NCBI GenBank assembly: GCA_947168935.1
Contig: CAMVNV010000011.1
Coordinates: 1-44,853 of the forward strand
DNA from: an uncultured Butyrivibrio sp.
GTDB lineage: Bacteria; Bacillota; Clostridia; Lachnospirales; Lachnospiraceae
Direction: 5' to 3'
DNA: 44,853 bases
Shown: positions 23,118 through 32,244 of the stretch, one piece after another
Layout: each line of letters starts with the position of its first letter
Numbering within the stretch: position 1 is the stretch's first letter
The notes under the pieces: generated by a model
Databases searched by the model: none
Told to the model about the DNA's origin: nothing
What the model saw: the letters and a program-made list of their open reading frames with translations, nothing else
Program-made: the position numbers and the translations under genes

Positions 23118-25295
23118 ATGGCCAAAAAAATCACTTCCAAATTATCTGTATTATTAGCAGTAAGTCTTTCTGTTTTATCTTTATCAGCTTGTAGCGATAA
23201 AAACTCGCCTCAAAGTAACAATCCGGCATCTGAGGGTAGCTCATCTTCTGAAAATACTTCTGTTAACACTTCTGAAAGTACGTCATCAAGTGTATCAGAA
23301 GCATCTTCTTCAGATTCTGATGATTCTACCACACCAAATATTGTTGATGATTCAGAAGCTGTTGACCTTCTAACAAGAGATTCTATTGGAACTTATTACA
23401 AGGATAAGCAGGTCTATGTTCAAAAGATCGATGGCCTTTCTGAAGACTTTATGAGAGGTGTTGATATATCCTCATTTCTCTCAGAGGTGGAAAGCGGAGT
23501 AGTATTCAAGGACTTTGATGGTAACGACGTTGATAGTCAGGGATTTTTTGACCTCCTGGCAGATAGCGGCGTTAACTATGTAAGGATCCGTGTCTGGAAC
23601 GATCCATTTGACGAAAACGGCAATGGATATGGCGGTGGTAACTGCGATATAGACAGGGCGGTTACAATGGGAAAATATGCAACAAATGCCGGAATGAAGG
23701 TCTACATTGATTTCCATTATTCTGATTTCTGGGCTGATCCCAACAAGCAGATGTGCCCTAAAGCGTGGGAGGGCATGAGCATTTCAGAAAAAGAAACTGC
23801 TCTTTATGATTACACAAAAGAAAGCCTTGAAAAACTTAAGGATGCGGGCGTTGACGTAGGCCTTGTTTCGGTCGGCAATGAAACAGATTCAGGAATGGCA
23901 GGAGTTACTTCTGACTCAGAAAAGTGTAAGCTCTACAGCTCTGGAAGTAAGGCTATTAGAGAAGTTTTCCCGGATGCTTATGTAGCGGTCCACTTTTCAA
24001 ATCCTCAAAGGGATTATATGGAAATAGCCAAAATGCTGGATGATACAGATGTAGACTACGATGTGTTTGCAACATCCTACTATCCTTACTGGCATGGAAC
24101 ACTTGAAAATCTCACAGATACTCTTAAAAACGTAGCTGATACTTATGACAAAAAAGTCATGGTTGCCGAGACTTCCTGGGCTTATACAAGAGAAGATGGA
24201 GATGGATCAGGCAACACAGTAAGCAAGGGAAGTAATGATGATGAAAGCGAGTACTCTGTATCTGTTCAGGGACAGAGTGAAGTTATTCGAAGCGTTATCA
24301 AAGCAGTAGCAGATGTTGGCGATGCCGGAATAGGCCTGTTTTACTGGGAACCTGCATGGATCCCTGTTAATGTATATGCTGACAATGCGGAAGGCGCTCA
24401 GGATATATTAAAAACTAACAGCGATTTATGGGAAAAATATGGATCAGGCTGGGCTTCAAGCTTTGCGTCAGGCTATGATCCAGATGATGCTGGACAGTAT
24501 TATGGAGGAAGCTCATGGGATAATCAGGCGCTATTTGATTTTGCAGGATATCCTCTTTATTCCCTTAAGACATTTGGATATGTATATGAAGGACATGAAG
24601 TAGAAGGAATGGAATTTGAAGGTGCTCTTACTCCTTCGGGAATAACTGTAAGCCTTGGCGAAGACCTTTCAACATACCTTCCAAAGACAGTAAAGGGAGA
24701 ATACACAGGTGATGTAAGACTTGATCTTCCTGTTGAATGGGATGACTATTCAGATATAAAAGAATTTGGAGAATACAAGCTTTTTGGAACTGTAACTGAC
24801 ATCCTTTCTGATGGAGAGGATAACACTTCTAGAGTCATTATTAAGATAACAGTACTTCCTGAGAGCCTTTTGGAAAACAGCGATTTCGAAACAGGCGATG
24901 AGACTGGATGGGAACTTGAAGGTAATGGCCCATTGGTAGATACTGAAGATGTTTACAGAGGTGAGTATGGACTTCATTTCTGGTCTAAAACTGCTGTTGA
25001 ATTTACAGCTACGCAATCCTTTACCGCTATACATTCTGGAAACTACAAAGCATCCATGATGATACAGGGGGGAGATGCCGGTGATGACCAGGTGATCTCA
25101 ATTACTATAACTAATGAGACCAAAGGCACATCAGCAACTGCTGAAACTACGGTCACAGGCTGGCTTGAATGGACTAACCCTGTGACAGATGTTATTGAGG
25201 CTGATGCAGGAGATATACTAACAGTAACAATTTATGTTAAGGGAGCAGCCGGCGCCTGGGGCACCATAGATGATGCATACCTTTACATTGAATGA
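23118..25295 (+). CDS. GH53 endo-beta-1,4-galactanase lipoprotein
   Basis: About 725 residues from ATG 23118, set by AAGGGGG 5 nt upstream. The signal peptide ends in a lipobox with Cys25 (LSLSAC), followed by a Ser/Thr-rich linker to about residue 80, so it is anchored outside the membrane. The GH53 domain (about 110-460) starts at GVDISSFLSEVESG; E255 in SVGNET is the acid/base and E351 in VAETSW the nucleophile. Then come an Ig-like Big_4-type domain (GITVSLGEDLSTYLP) and a C-terminal carbohydrate-binding module resembling CBM61 (ENSDFETGDETGWELEG, GTIDDAYLYIE), a common galactan binder. It should cut pectic type I arabinogalactan side chains. It stands alone with its own terminator. Confidence 0.95.
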   Translation: MAKKITSKLSVLLAVSLSVLSLSACSDKNSPQSNNPASEGSSSSENTSVNTSESTSSSVSEASSSDSDDSTTPNIVDDSEAVDLLTRDSIGTYYKDKQVYVQKIDGLSEDFMRGVDISSFLSEVESGVVFKDFDGNDVDSQGFFDLLADSGVNYVRIRVWNDPFDENGNGYGGGNCDIDRAVTMGKYATNAGMKVYIDFHYSDFWADPNKQMCPKAWEGMSISEKETALYDYTKESLEKLKDAGVDVGLVSVGNETDSGMAGVTSDSEKCKLYSSGSKAIREVFPDAYVAVHFSNPQRDYMEIAKMLDDTDVDYDVFATSYYPYWHGTLENLTDTLKNVADTYDKKVMVAETSWAYTREDGDGSGNTVSKGSNDDESEYSVSVQGQSEVIRSVIKAVADVGDAGIGLFYWEPAWIPVNVYADNAEGAQDILKTNSDLWEKYGSGWASSFASGYDPDDAGQYYGGSSWDNQALFDFAGYPLYSLKTFGYVYEGHEVEGMEFEGALTPSGITVSLGEDLSTYLPKTVKGEYTGDVRLDLPVEWDDYSDIKEFGEYKLFGTVTDILSDGEDNTSRVIIKITVLPESLLENSDFETGDETGWELEGNGPLVDTEDVYRGEYGLHFWSKTAVEFTATQSFTAIHSGNYKASMMIQGGDAGDDQVISITITNETKGTSATAETTVTGWLEWTNPVTDVIEADAGDILTVTIYVKGAAGAWGTIDDAYLYIE

Positions 25296-25312
25296 TGTGA
25301 AATGATATATTT

Positions 25313-25348
25313 AACTCAGCGGAAGAGCTTCTTCTGCTGAGTTATTTT
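25313..25348 (+). terminator. intrinsic terminator after the galactanase gene
   Basis: AACTCAGC and GCTGAGTT pair, with GGAAGA/TCTTCT extending the stem inward, followed by ATTTT. Confidence 0.8.
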
Positions 25349-25354
25349 ATGTGA

Positions 25355-25370
25355 TAGGAAATTATTCCTA
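25355..25370. promoter_or_regulatory. TAGGAA dyad before the hybrid kinase gene
   Basis: TAGGAA-ATTA-TTCCTA is a perfect 6-bp inverted repeat about 80 nt before the kinase gene. It is AT-rich and short; operator use is only possible. Confidence 0.25.
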
Positions 25371-25449
25371 ATTATATAAAAATACTATACATGGGTTCTG
25401 ATATGAGGGGAAAGTGTTCTGGATATTTTACTCAAATTGAGGAGGCAGT

Positions 25450-27441
25450 ATGACTGGCAGTAAGATTTTACTTAACTTTAACATCGACCTTGATTTTGCC
25501 GGGGCACTACTTCTGTGCTTTATTTATGCAGTTATGAAAGTCCGCTATTCAGAGACTTCAGAAAATCAGAAGTATAGAAGATTTGTTATCTTTGGTATAC
25601 TAACTTCTATTTTTGATATAGTTAATGCTTTTTGCATCAGTAATGCATTAACTTTCTCAGTACTTTTTTGTAAGCTCAATTATGGCGTTTATTACATGTG
25701 TCAGATCATGATGACATATTGTATCTGTTCTTATATTGCAAGCCTTATTGATCTTCGTACAGGCAATCATGACTATAAGTCCAAGATGCTTCCTGCTAAG
25801 GCCCTTGTTATCGTATCTTTTTTCACAATGCTGTTCAATAGCGTATTTGGATTCTTTAATAATTTCGACCATGTTAATGGATATACCCACGGACCTTTGT
25901 TCTTCGTAATGTTTGCGATCCCTGTGTGCATCACGATCTATTCACTGATTCTTGTAGTTCTTGGAAACATGGTACTTACCCTGCTAGAGATCCATATCAT
26001 GGTACTGTTCTACACACTTGTAATAGGCGGCGTTGCTCTTAGAACATTTATCCTCACAGATTACATGCTGGATGAATTCTTCGTTGCATTTGGCGCGCTG
26101 GGAGTTCTTTTCCTACTTGAGACGCCTGACTACCGCAAGCTCATGGAGACAATGAACAGTCTCGACAAGGCAAGAAGAGATGCTGAGAATGAAAAAAACA
26201 TTTCGAACCGCTATAGAATTGAAGCTGAAAGGCAGCGTGATATAGCCCAGAGTGCGACTAAGGCCAAGGATAACTTTATTATTTCCATGAGCCACGAGAT
26301 AAGAACACCTATCAATGCAGTTCTTGGAATGAACGAGATCATACTGAGAAATGAAACGGATCCTGAGCTTAAATCCTGCGCAGAATCAGCTATTCAATCA
26401 GGCAACACACTTCTTTCCCTGATAAATGATATCCTGGATCTTTCAAGGATCGAGTCAGGTAAGATAGAGCTTATCAATGAAAAATACGATGTGGCCTCTC
26501 TTATACAGGATAGCTGTAATATCATCCGTGACAGGGCGGAAAAAAAGAATCTTAAGTTCTACGTGACATGTGATGACAATGTTCCGGGAAGCCTCATCGG
26601 AGATATGGTACGTATCAGACAGGTTATCGTTAATATGCTTACAAACGCCGTTAAATACACGGATGAAGGCAGTTTGACCATGAAGGTTGAATGCCAAAGC
26701 GAAGGGGACAGAGCCAAGCTCATAGTTAAGGTAATTGATACCGGAATCGGAATTAAACCGGAAGACATAGACAAGGTATTTGAAAAGTTTGGCCGTGCAG
26801 AAATGACCAGAAATGCAAAAGTAGAAGGAACCGGACTTGGAATGCCTCTTAGCCGTGATATCTGTCTTGCAATGGGCGGCGATATCGAAGTTGAAAGTAC
26901 ATATGGTAAGGGATCAACTTTCACTGCCTACTTCCAGCAAAAGATCGCTGACGCAAGGCCTATCGGCAACTTAAGTGTTGATAACAGAGGTAATACTAAT
27001 GTCAAAGAAAGATATCATCTCTTTGAAGCTCCTACAGCAAGAATACTTGCAGTAGATGATACCAAGGTTAATCTCAAGCTGTTCAAAAAACTTATCGAAC
27101 CTTCACTTATCATGGTGGATACGGCACAAAACGGAGAAGAAGCTTTGCAGCTTGTAACAAAGTTCAAGTATGACATCATATTTATGGATCATCTTATGCC
27201 GGGAATGGACGGAATAGAAACCTTTACCAAGATGGAGGCTCTTCCTGACAATCTGAACAAAGATACACCTGTCATTATGCTTACAGCTAACGCGATGACC
27301 GGTATGAGAGAAAAGTATCTTAGCATCGGCTTTAAAGATTATCTTCCAAAACCTGTTAAGGGAGAAAAACTGGAACTTATGATCATGCAGTATCTTACAA
27401 AAGATAAATTCACAGTTATAGATCAGGGAGATAAACAGTAA
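25450..27441 (+). CDS. hybrid sensor histidine kinase with C-terminal receiver
   Basis: 663 residues. The first 225 residues have six or seven membrane spans and little outside the membrane, so the input is probably a membrane or intramembrane signal. A helical linker leads to HisKA with H282 in ISMSHEIRTPINAVLGMNE. The HATPase domain shows NMLTNAVKYTDEG (N box), DTGIGIKPEDIDKVF (G1) and GTGLGMPLSRDI (G2). The receiver has the acidic pair in LAVDDTKVN, phospho-acceptor D580 in IIFMDHLMPGMDG, and the T and K in MLTANAM and LPKPVKG. GAGGAGG precedes the ATG. Such hybrids need an Hpt partner; a stand-alone Hpt gene lies at 28705. The final response regulator is not adjacent. Confidence 0.93.
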   Translation: MTGSKILLNFNIDLDFAGALLLCFIYAVMKVRYSETSENQKYRRFVIFGILTSIFDIVNAFCISNALTFSVLFCKLNYGVYYMCQIMMTYCICSYIASLIDLRTGNHDYKSKMLPAKALVIVSFFTMLFNSVFGFFNNFDHVNGYTHGPLFFVMFAIPVCITIYSLILVVLGNMVLTLLEIHIMVLFYTLVIGGVALRTFILTDYMLDEFFVAFGALGVLFLLETPDYRKLMETMNSLDKARRDAENEKNISNRYRIEAERQRDIAQSATKAKDNFIISMSHEIRTPINAVLGMNEIILRNETDPELKSCAESAIQSGNTLLSLINDILDLSRIESGKIELINEKYDVASLIQDSCNIIRDRAEKKNLKFYVTCDDNVPGSLIGDMVRIRQVIVNMLTNAVKYTDEGSLTMKVECQSEGDRAKLIVKVIDTGIGIKPEDIDKVFEKFGRAEMTRNAKVEGTGLGMPLSRDICLAMGGDIEVESTYGKGSTFTAYFQQKIADARPIGNLSVDNRGNTNVKERYHLFEAPTARILAVDDTKVNLKLFKKLIEPSLIMVDTAQNGEEALQLVTKFKYDIIFMDHLMPGMDGIETFTKMEALPDNLNKDTPVIMLTANAMTGMREKYLSIGFKDYLPKPVKGEKLELMIMQYLTKDKFTVIDQGDKQ

Positions 27442-27457
27442 ATATAGAAAGACACAA

Positions 27458-27486
27458 AAAAGGAAAGCGATTATCGCTTTCCTTTT
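27458..27486. terminator. bidirectional terminator
   Basis: AAAAGGAAAGCGA and TCGCTTTCCTTTT form a perfect 13-bp stem around TTA. With A and T tracts on both sides it can end the kinase gene and the convergent cyclase gene. Confidence 0.9.
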
Positions 27487-27487
27487 G

Positions 27488-28507
27488 TCATAGTGTTATT
27501 TCCGACGCCTCATCATAGAGATCTTCAATCTCATAGGAGATATTGCAACTGCTCTCAAATTCTTCAAGCCAGTTGCTTATTACTCTGTTTGCAGCAATCT
27601 TACCATTGTCTGTATTAGTGCCTGAAAGAAGCACTACATACTGATTTCTGCCATACTGGGCAGCTACATCACCAATACGAAGAGTCTTACCGATAAGACG
27701 GCCAAGCTGTCTCTCCAGATTAATGATGCTAAGACTTGTTGCAGGCTTTTTCAAAGTCAAAGTGAAAAGAACTAACTGATAGCTGGTATCTATCCTTTTA
27801 AGATTTCTTGAAAGGAATCTGTAAAGATTCTTGAAGGAATCATAATCCACGAGATAAGCGCCTCTATCAAGTCTATTTTCACTTATCATGGTCTTTAGAA
27901 CTGAAATGCCTATTGAACCACGATGCTTTGAAACTTCATGAACACTTTCGACACCATCCTCATACAGGAGGAAACCATGTTTTGAATGCTGCTTTACATA
28001 GTAAAGAGCCTTGTCTGCATGGTCTTTCAGCGTCTGCAGGTCATTGCCATTTATACCCGAAATAGCAATTCCTATTGAAGCAGAAATGGTCTCACCGATC
28101 CTCTCATCAACCATGTCACCGATAAGGTACTCAACCTTCTCGATTATACGGCGACACCTTTCTGAAAGCTGATCGGGTTCCGTAAAATTACGGTAAAATA
28201 TAACAAATTCATCTCCTCCGAGTCTCATCAAAATATCTTCGTTTCTGATAAAACTCTTTAAGATCTCAGCGAAACGCTTGAGAATTCGATCGCCCATGGA
28301 ATGACCATAGGTATCGTTAACGCTTTTGAAATGATCAATATCGATCATAAGAAGAGCACCAGCCGGATCATCACCCTTTAAAATATTTATGATCTGCTGT
28401 TCCCCACTTGCTCTGTTACTTAATCCCGTTAACGGATCGAGGTAAGAACATACTGCAAGGTCCTGGTTAATTGTCTCCTGATCAGGAGATCTGTTCTTCT
28501 TAGTCAT
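27488..28507 (-). CDS. diguanylate cyclase with a second, degenerate GGDEF domain
   Basis: About 339 residues from ATG 28507, set by AGGAG 7 nt upstream (two earlier in-frame ATGs lie too close to or before it). The first GGDEF domain is intact: LDPLTGLSNRA, MIDIDHFKSVNDTYGHSMGD and MRLGGDEFVIFY, with RNED five residues before GGDEF as an inhibitory I-site. The second half (about residue 190 on) follows the same fold, but its signature is GRNQY instead of GGDEF, and RIGD still stands five residues before it. So the first domain should make c-di-GMP from two GTP, while the second may only bind it. No membrane span or sensor domain is seen. The gene lies between the hybrid kinase and the Hpt gene, opposite in direction. 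Confidence 0.88.
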   Translation of the reverse strand: MTKKNRSPDQETINQDLAVCSYLDPLTGLSNRASGEQQIINILKGDDPAGALLMIDIDHFKSVNDTYGHSMGDRILKRFAEILKSFIRNEDILMRLGGDEFVIFYRNFTEPDQLSERCRRIIEKVEYLIGDMVDERIGETISASIGIAISGINGNDLQTLKDHADKALYYVKQHSKHGFLLYEDGVESVHEVSKHRGSIGISVLKTMISENRLDRGAYLVDYDSFKNLYRFLSRNLKRIDTSYQLVLFTLTLKKPATSLSIINLERQLGRLIGKTLRIGDVAAQYGRNQYVVLLSGTNTDNGKIAANRVISNWLEEFESSCNISYEIEDLYDEASEITL

Positions 28508-28521
28508 GAGCATTCTCCTAT

Positions 28522-28552
28522 CGTATGTCATCTGCTATGCAGATGACATACG
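28522..28552 (-). promoter_or_regulatory. perfect 14-bp inverted repeat in the GGDEF gene leader
   Basis: CGTATGTCATCTGC and GCAGATGACATACG are exact reverse complements around TAT. The hairpin lies 2 nt upstream of the ribosome binding site of the cyclase gene. It is too symmetric for chance. It has no U-run in the minus direction, so it is an operator or a translation-control hairpin rather than a terminator. Confidence 0.6.
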
Positions 28553-28704
28553 GGTCGAAAATATAATAAAACCCCTACTACATTTATAATAAGATAGTCT
28601 ATTTTTAATTTCTATAAACCTTGCTTAAAAAAGCGCTTAACGGTAATGAAAAAAGAGGGTTAAAGATATATAATTAAAAGAAAACTGAAACCAAGAGGAC
28701 AGCT

Positions 28705-29076
28705 ATGGATATAAATAAGGTGATATCAGAGATCAAAAAAATAGAAGGAACAGACGTTGAGACTGGTCTTGAATACTGCGCATCAGATGAGGAAATCTAT
28801 GTTGAGACGGTTCAGGACTTTTTGGAAGATGACAGAGGAAGCGCTGTGCTTGAAGCCTTCAATAACAATGATATAGATTCATACCATATTAACGCCCATG
28901 CCCTTAAGAATCTGTGCTATACCCTTGGACTTAATCCTCTTGGTGATAAAGCCAAGGAACTTGACGATGCGGCAAAAATTAAGGACTTTGATTATATCAA
29001 AGCCCATAATGAAGAACTAATGTTGATGTATAAAGAGTATACAGACAGACTGAATGCTATCTTGGCTGAAAACTAA
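28705..29076 (+). CDS. stand-alone Hpt phosphotransfer protein
   Basis: 123 residues. A single Hpt four-helix bundle with phospho-accepting H65 in HINAHALKNLCYTLG, matching the HxLKG-type motif (H-A-L-K), followed by GDKAKELDDAA. It would pass phosphate from the receiver of a hybrid kinase to a soluble response regulator. The likely donor is the hybrid kinase at 25450, with the cyclase gene between them on the other strand. AGAGGA precedes the ATG and a TATAAT at 28669-28674 may be its -10. It overlaps the convergent lipoprotein gene by four bases at the stops. Confidence 0.85.
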   Translation: MDINKVISEIKKIEGTDVETGLEYCASDEEIYVETVQDFLEDDRGSAVLEAFNNNDIDSYHINAHALKNLCYTLGLNPLGDKAKELDDAAKIKDFDYIKAHNEELMLMYKEYTDRLNAILAEN

Positions 29077-30317
29077 TAGATCGTGTCAGATGCTGTAATA
29101 GCCCCGCTTTCATCAATATTAAAACTCCAGATGGCATGAGCAGGGAGCCTGTGCTCTGTAAGATACCAGGTTCCATCTATGACGCCCATATAGTAAGGAG
29201 TTCCTCCTCCTTCAAAGAAATCGTCGTAGACAGTTTCATAGTTACCACTTGAAATGTCTTCTATTGAAGAAGCACAGATCATAGTAGCTGCATCCTGACT
29301 TCCATACAGGTCAGTAGATACTGTTATGTAGAACAAGTCTCCTATGTGTTCAAGCTGGACCATTCCAGCTATTTCCTCAGGGACGTCATAGCTTTCTATT
29401 CTGTCAAAAGAGATAAGATCGTACTTGAGGATCTGAGGCAAAAAACTGCTGCTTCCATCTGCAGGAAGCCCCGACACGAAGTACAGGTTGTTGTCATCTA
29501 TGGTAAAAGAGCGGACATAAGTATCAGCAAGTCTTTCTATAGTAACGACATTCGTAAGATACATACGAGTGTCGTCTTTTTTATGTCTGAAGATATACAT
29601 CTCTCCGGAATAAGAGCTCCAACAGTAGAAAGCATCGGTGCCTTCATTGTAGACAATATAGTGAGGCTTATTACCAATTTCATCAAAAATCTGAGTAAGA
29701 GTATAACCATCACCTGATCGCTCAAACACCAGAACGCGGTTGTTTTCTGTGTCATCAGCAAGCATGATACTTCCATCGGATACTATTGTGTGTCCAAGGC
29801 TATAACCACTAGATGCATTATCAGTAAGAACAGTCCAGTCTGTAAGCGGGTCTGACAGGTTATCATTATAAATAATCTGTGAATGATAGCAGTCCACAAT
29901 AAAGTATCTGCCATCAAGATAAGTTATATCTGTAGGAACTGACAGGGACGGATAAACATTGGCATTCTGAGAAACAGAAGTATCACCTGTAAGAACTGAT
30001 TCTCTCACATAGTCTGATCCGTCAAAAGAACCTTTTGAAAGAACCGGCCCATCAATAGGATTTCCATTATTTAAAACAGTAGTATTATCTGAAGCTTCAC
30101 TAATACTTTCATTATTAGTTATAGAGGAAGCATCGCCGGAAGAACTACTATTTATAGAAGATGATCCGCCCAAGGCTTCATTACCAGCAGAAGGATCTAC
30201 ATTTTGAGGCGTTTTACATCCTGTCAGGGTTATAGATAATAGAAGTAATGCCGATAATAGACATGAAGTCTTTTGTTTGCACGGACGTATATTTTTTTTA
30301 TATAAATGGTATATCAT
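29073..30317 (-). CDS. lipoprotein with probable beta-propeller domain
   Basis: About 414 residues from ATG 30317, set by GGAGG 4 nt upstream; the longer upstream reading is rejected. A basic N-terminus and hydrophobic stretch (SCLLSALLLLSITLTGC) end in a lipobox with Cys34, so the protein is anchored outside the membrane. A Ser/Asn-rich linker follows. The remaining 310 residues show recurring strand patterns such as ITYLDGRYFIVDCYHSQIIY and LADDTENNRVLVFERSGDGY, which fit an NHL/six-bladed propeller. No catalytic residues are recognised. The substrate or partner is unknown. A minus-strand TATAAT at 30420-30415 may be its -10. Its stop overlaps the Hpt stop. Confidence 0.75.
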   Translation of the reverse strand: MIYHLYKKNIRPCKQKTSCLLSALLLLSITLTGCKTPQNVDPSAGNEALGGSSSINSSSSGDASSITNNESISEASDNTTVLNNGNPIDGPVLSKGSFDGSDYVRESVLTGDTSVSQNANVYPSLSVPTDITYLDGRYFIVDCYHSQIIYNDNLSDPLTDWTVLTDNASSGYSLGHTIVSDGSIMLADDTENNRVLVFERSGDGYTLTQIFDEIGNKPHYIVYNEGTDAFYCWSSYSGEMYIFRHKKDDTRMYLTNVVTIERLADTYVRSFTIDDNNLYFVSGLPADGSSSFLPQILKYDLISFDRIESYDVPEEIAGMVQLEHIGDLFYITVSTDLYGSQDAATMICASSIEDISSGNYETVYDDFFEGGGTPYYMGVIDGTWYLTEHRLPAHAIWSFNIDESGAITASDTIY

Positions 30318-30495
30318 TTTTCCTCCATGAATATTACAAAGTTCAGCCTTTTGGCTGAGCAGATCCATTTTGACCTGATCCATTTTATCAAGAATATAGG
30401 AAACAATCCTATTCATTATACAACGTAAAAGCTGTTTCTATACAAACAATTTGATTTAGGAAAAGAGCTTAGGTATTTATAAGTGGAGAATGTAT

Positions 30496-31542
30496 ATGAT
30501 CACATTTAGTTTATGTATGATAGTCAAAAATGAAGAAGAAAATCTTGGAAAGTGCATTGGCTGTCTTAAAGATCTTATGGATGAGATCATCATAGTCGAT
30601 ACTGGGTCCACTGATAAGACCAAAGAGATCGCAAGATCATTTGGCGCTAATATCTATGATTTTGAATGGATCGATGACTTTGCAGCAGCAAGAAACTATG
30701 CCTTTTCAAAGGCAACCTGCGATTATATCTACAGCGCAGATGCCGATGAAGTGATAGATGAAGATAACATCAAAGAGTTTGCAAGAATAAAAGAAGCACT
30801 TGGTAATCTCGAGCCCGACCAGATGATAGACATAGTCCAGATGTACTACTGTGGTCAGACCAAGGGAAAAGAAAAAAGTGTCTACAATTTTGATAAGGAG
30901 TTAAGACCTAAACTTTTCAGGCGCCTTAGAACATTCATATGGGAAAACTCCATTCACGAGCAGGTAAGGACTGACCCTATAATATTTGATTCAGAAATAG
31001 AAATTCAGCATATGCAGTCTGAAAATCATGCATCAAGGGACCTTGCCATATTCAGAAAAGCGATTGATAGCGGGGCTGTAATCTCGTCTAAACTACTGGA
31101 TTTCTATGCAAGAGAACTCTATATGGCAGGAACTGATAAAGACCTAAAGGCAGCAGAAGAGTTTATGATAGCGGTCACAGAAAGTGATACAGCAAGTGTT
31201 GAAGATATAAGAAAAGCCAGTATAATACTTGCAAAAAGTGCAAGAATATCAGGTGATACAGGAAAACTTATGAAGTTTGCACTTAAAGATGTTTCATCAG
31301 GCTGTGCCAGTGAGATGTGCTGCGAACTTGGAGACTACTATCTGGACAATAACGACCCTTCGGAAGCAAGCCTTTGGTTTTATAATGCTGCATATGAGCA
31401 GACACCTATGCTTGATATTCATACAGGAGGCGACAGGCCTCTTCTATCACTTTCAAAGTGCTATAAACTTTTAGGCAATCAGGAAATGTCAGATGAGTAT
31501 GCAAGAAAAGCAAACGAATGGAATCTTGGAAAAGAAATATAG
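30496..31542 (+). CDS. GT2 glycosyltransferase with TPR-like C-terminus
   Basis: About 348 residues from ATG 30496, since GGAG at 30485-30488 is 7 nt from it but only 1 nt from ATG 30490. The catalytic domain shows SLCMIVKNEEENLGKCIGCL, EIIIVDTGSTDKTKEIA, FEWIDDFAAARNYAF and the metal-binding SADADEVID. The C-terminal 130 residues are all-alpha with TPR-like helix pairs. This is the architecture of SunS-like and related glycosyltransferases that act on peptides or glycans. It is a single gene with its own strong terminator, away from the main polysaccharide locus. The acceptor is unknown. Confidence 0.83.
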   Translation: MITFSLCMIVKNEEENLGKCIGCLKDLMDEIIIVDTGSTDKTKEIARSFGANIYDFEWIDDFAAARNYAFSKATCDYIYSADADEVIDEDNIKEFARIKEALGNLEPDQMIDIVQMYYCGQTKGKEKSVYNFDKELRPKLFRRLRTFIWENSIHEQVRTDPIIFDSEIEIQHMQSENHASRDLAIFRKAIDSGAVISSKLLDFYARELYMAGTDKDLKAAEEFMIAVTESDTASVEDIRKASIILAKSARISGDTGKLMKFALKDVSSGCASEMCCELGDYYLDNNDPSEASLWFYNAAYEQTPMLDIHTGGDRPLLSLSKCYKLLGNQEMSDEYARKANEWNLGKEI

Positions 31543-31615
31543 ATCTTTATATTTAAAGAAATATTCTGTCAAACAAATAAATTGCTAATACTAAAAACAA
31601 TAAATAGCAATAAAA

Positions 31616-31665
31616 AACAGCTCTGATCAAGTAATAGATTACTTAAAAACAGAGCTGTTATTTTT
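31616..31665. terminator. bidirectional terminator between convergent genes
   Basis: AACAGCTCTG and CAGAGCTGTT form a 10-bp stem, with inner AAGTAAT-AG-ATTACTT. T-runs stand on both strands (ATTTTT on plus, TTTTTT on minus), so it serves the GT gene and the membrane exporter gene. Confidence 0.88.
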
Positions 31666-31669
31666 ATAA

Positions 31670-32188
31670 TTAAATCAAAGCTACACTAAACAAACTAACA
31701 AGACTCATGATGATACCTGCAAGAAGAACACCAAGAATTACAGCTATTACGCTTGACTTAAAGTCCATATCAAGAATACTTGCAGCAAGTGTACCTGTCC
31801 ATGCACCTGTTCCGGGAACCGGGATTCCTACGAAAAGAAGAAGTGCTACAAGTAGACCATTACCTGCTTTTTCTTTAAGCTTTTCGCCTCCCTTATGACC
31901 CTTTTGAAGACAGAAAGTGAAGAACTTTCCGATCACTTTTTTATCTGCTCCCCATTCAAGAACTTTTCTTGCAAAGAAGAAGATAAATGGCACAGGAAGC
32001 ATGTTGCCGAGAATGATGATCACATAGACAAGTGGCATATTAAGGGCAATTCCAACTTCTCTGAAAAGGTAAGCTATCGGAATGGCTCCTCTAAGCTCGA
32101 TAAGAGGAAGCATTGAAACAACGAAAATTACAAGGTAAATTGCCCACGTCGGAGCGTTTTGAAACATTTCTACAATTGCGTGACCCAT
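31670..32188 (-). CDS. small membrane protein, putative multidrug exporter (COG2426)
   Basis: 172 residues with four to five membrane spans. Family blocks are MLPLIELRGAIPIAYLF near the N-terminus and LLFVGIPVPGTGAWTGTLAA in the C-terminal half, both typical of the COG2426/Sm_multidrug_ex family. The family name is historical; drug export has little proof, and a polyol, lipid or ion role is possible. It lies downstream of hisC on the same strand with a 56-bp gap, so a shared transcript is possible. AGGAG lies about 12 nt upstream of the ATG. Confidence 0.85.
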   Translation of the reverse strand: MGHAIVEMFQNAPTWAIYLVIFVVSMLPLIELRGAIPIAYLFREVGIALNMPLVYVIIILGNMLPVPFIFFFARKVLEWGADKKVIGKFFTFCLQKGHKGGEKLKEKAGNGLLVALLLFVGIPVPGTGAWTGTLAASILDMDFKSSVIAVILGVLLAGIIMSLVSLFSVALI

Positions 32189-32244
32189 TGGAATCTAAAT
32201 CTCCTAATCATTTTTAGTCATACCCCCTTTGTGGCATGCGTGTC

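Noticed and set aside
30451-30479. TTGATT-17-TATTTA promoter for the GT2-TPR gene
   Set aside because: The start of transcription would fall on the ribosome binding site, leaving no leader for translation.
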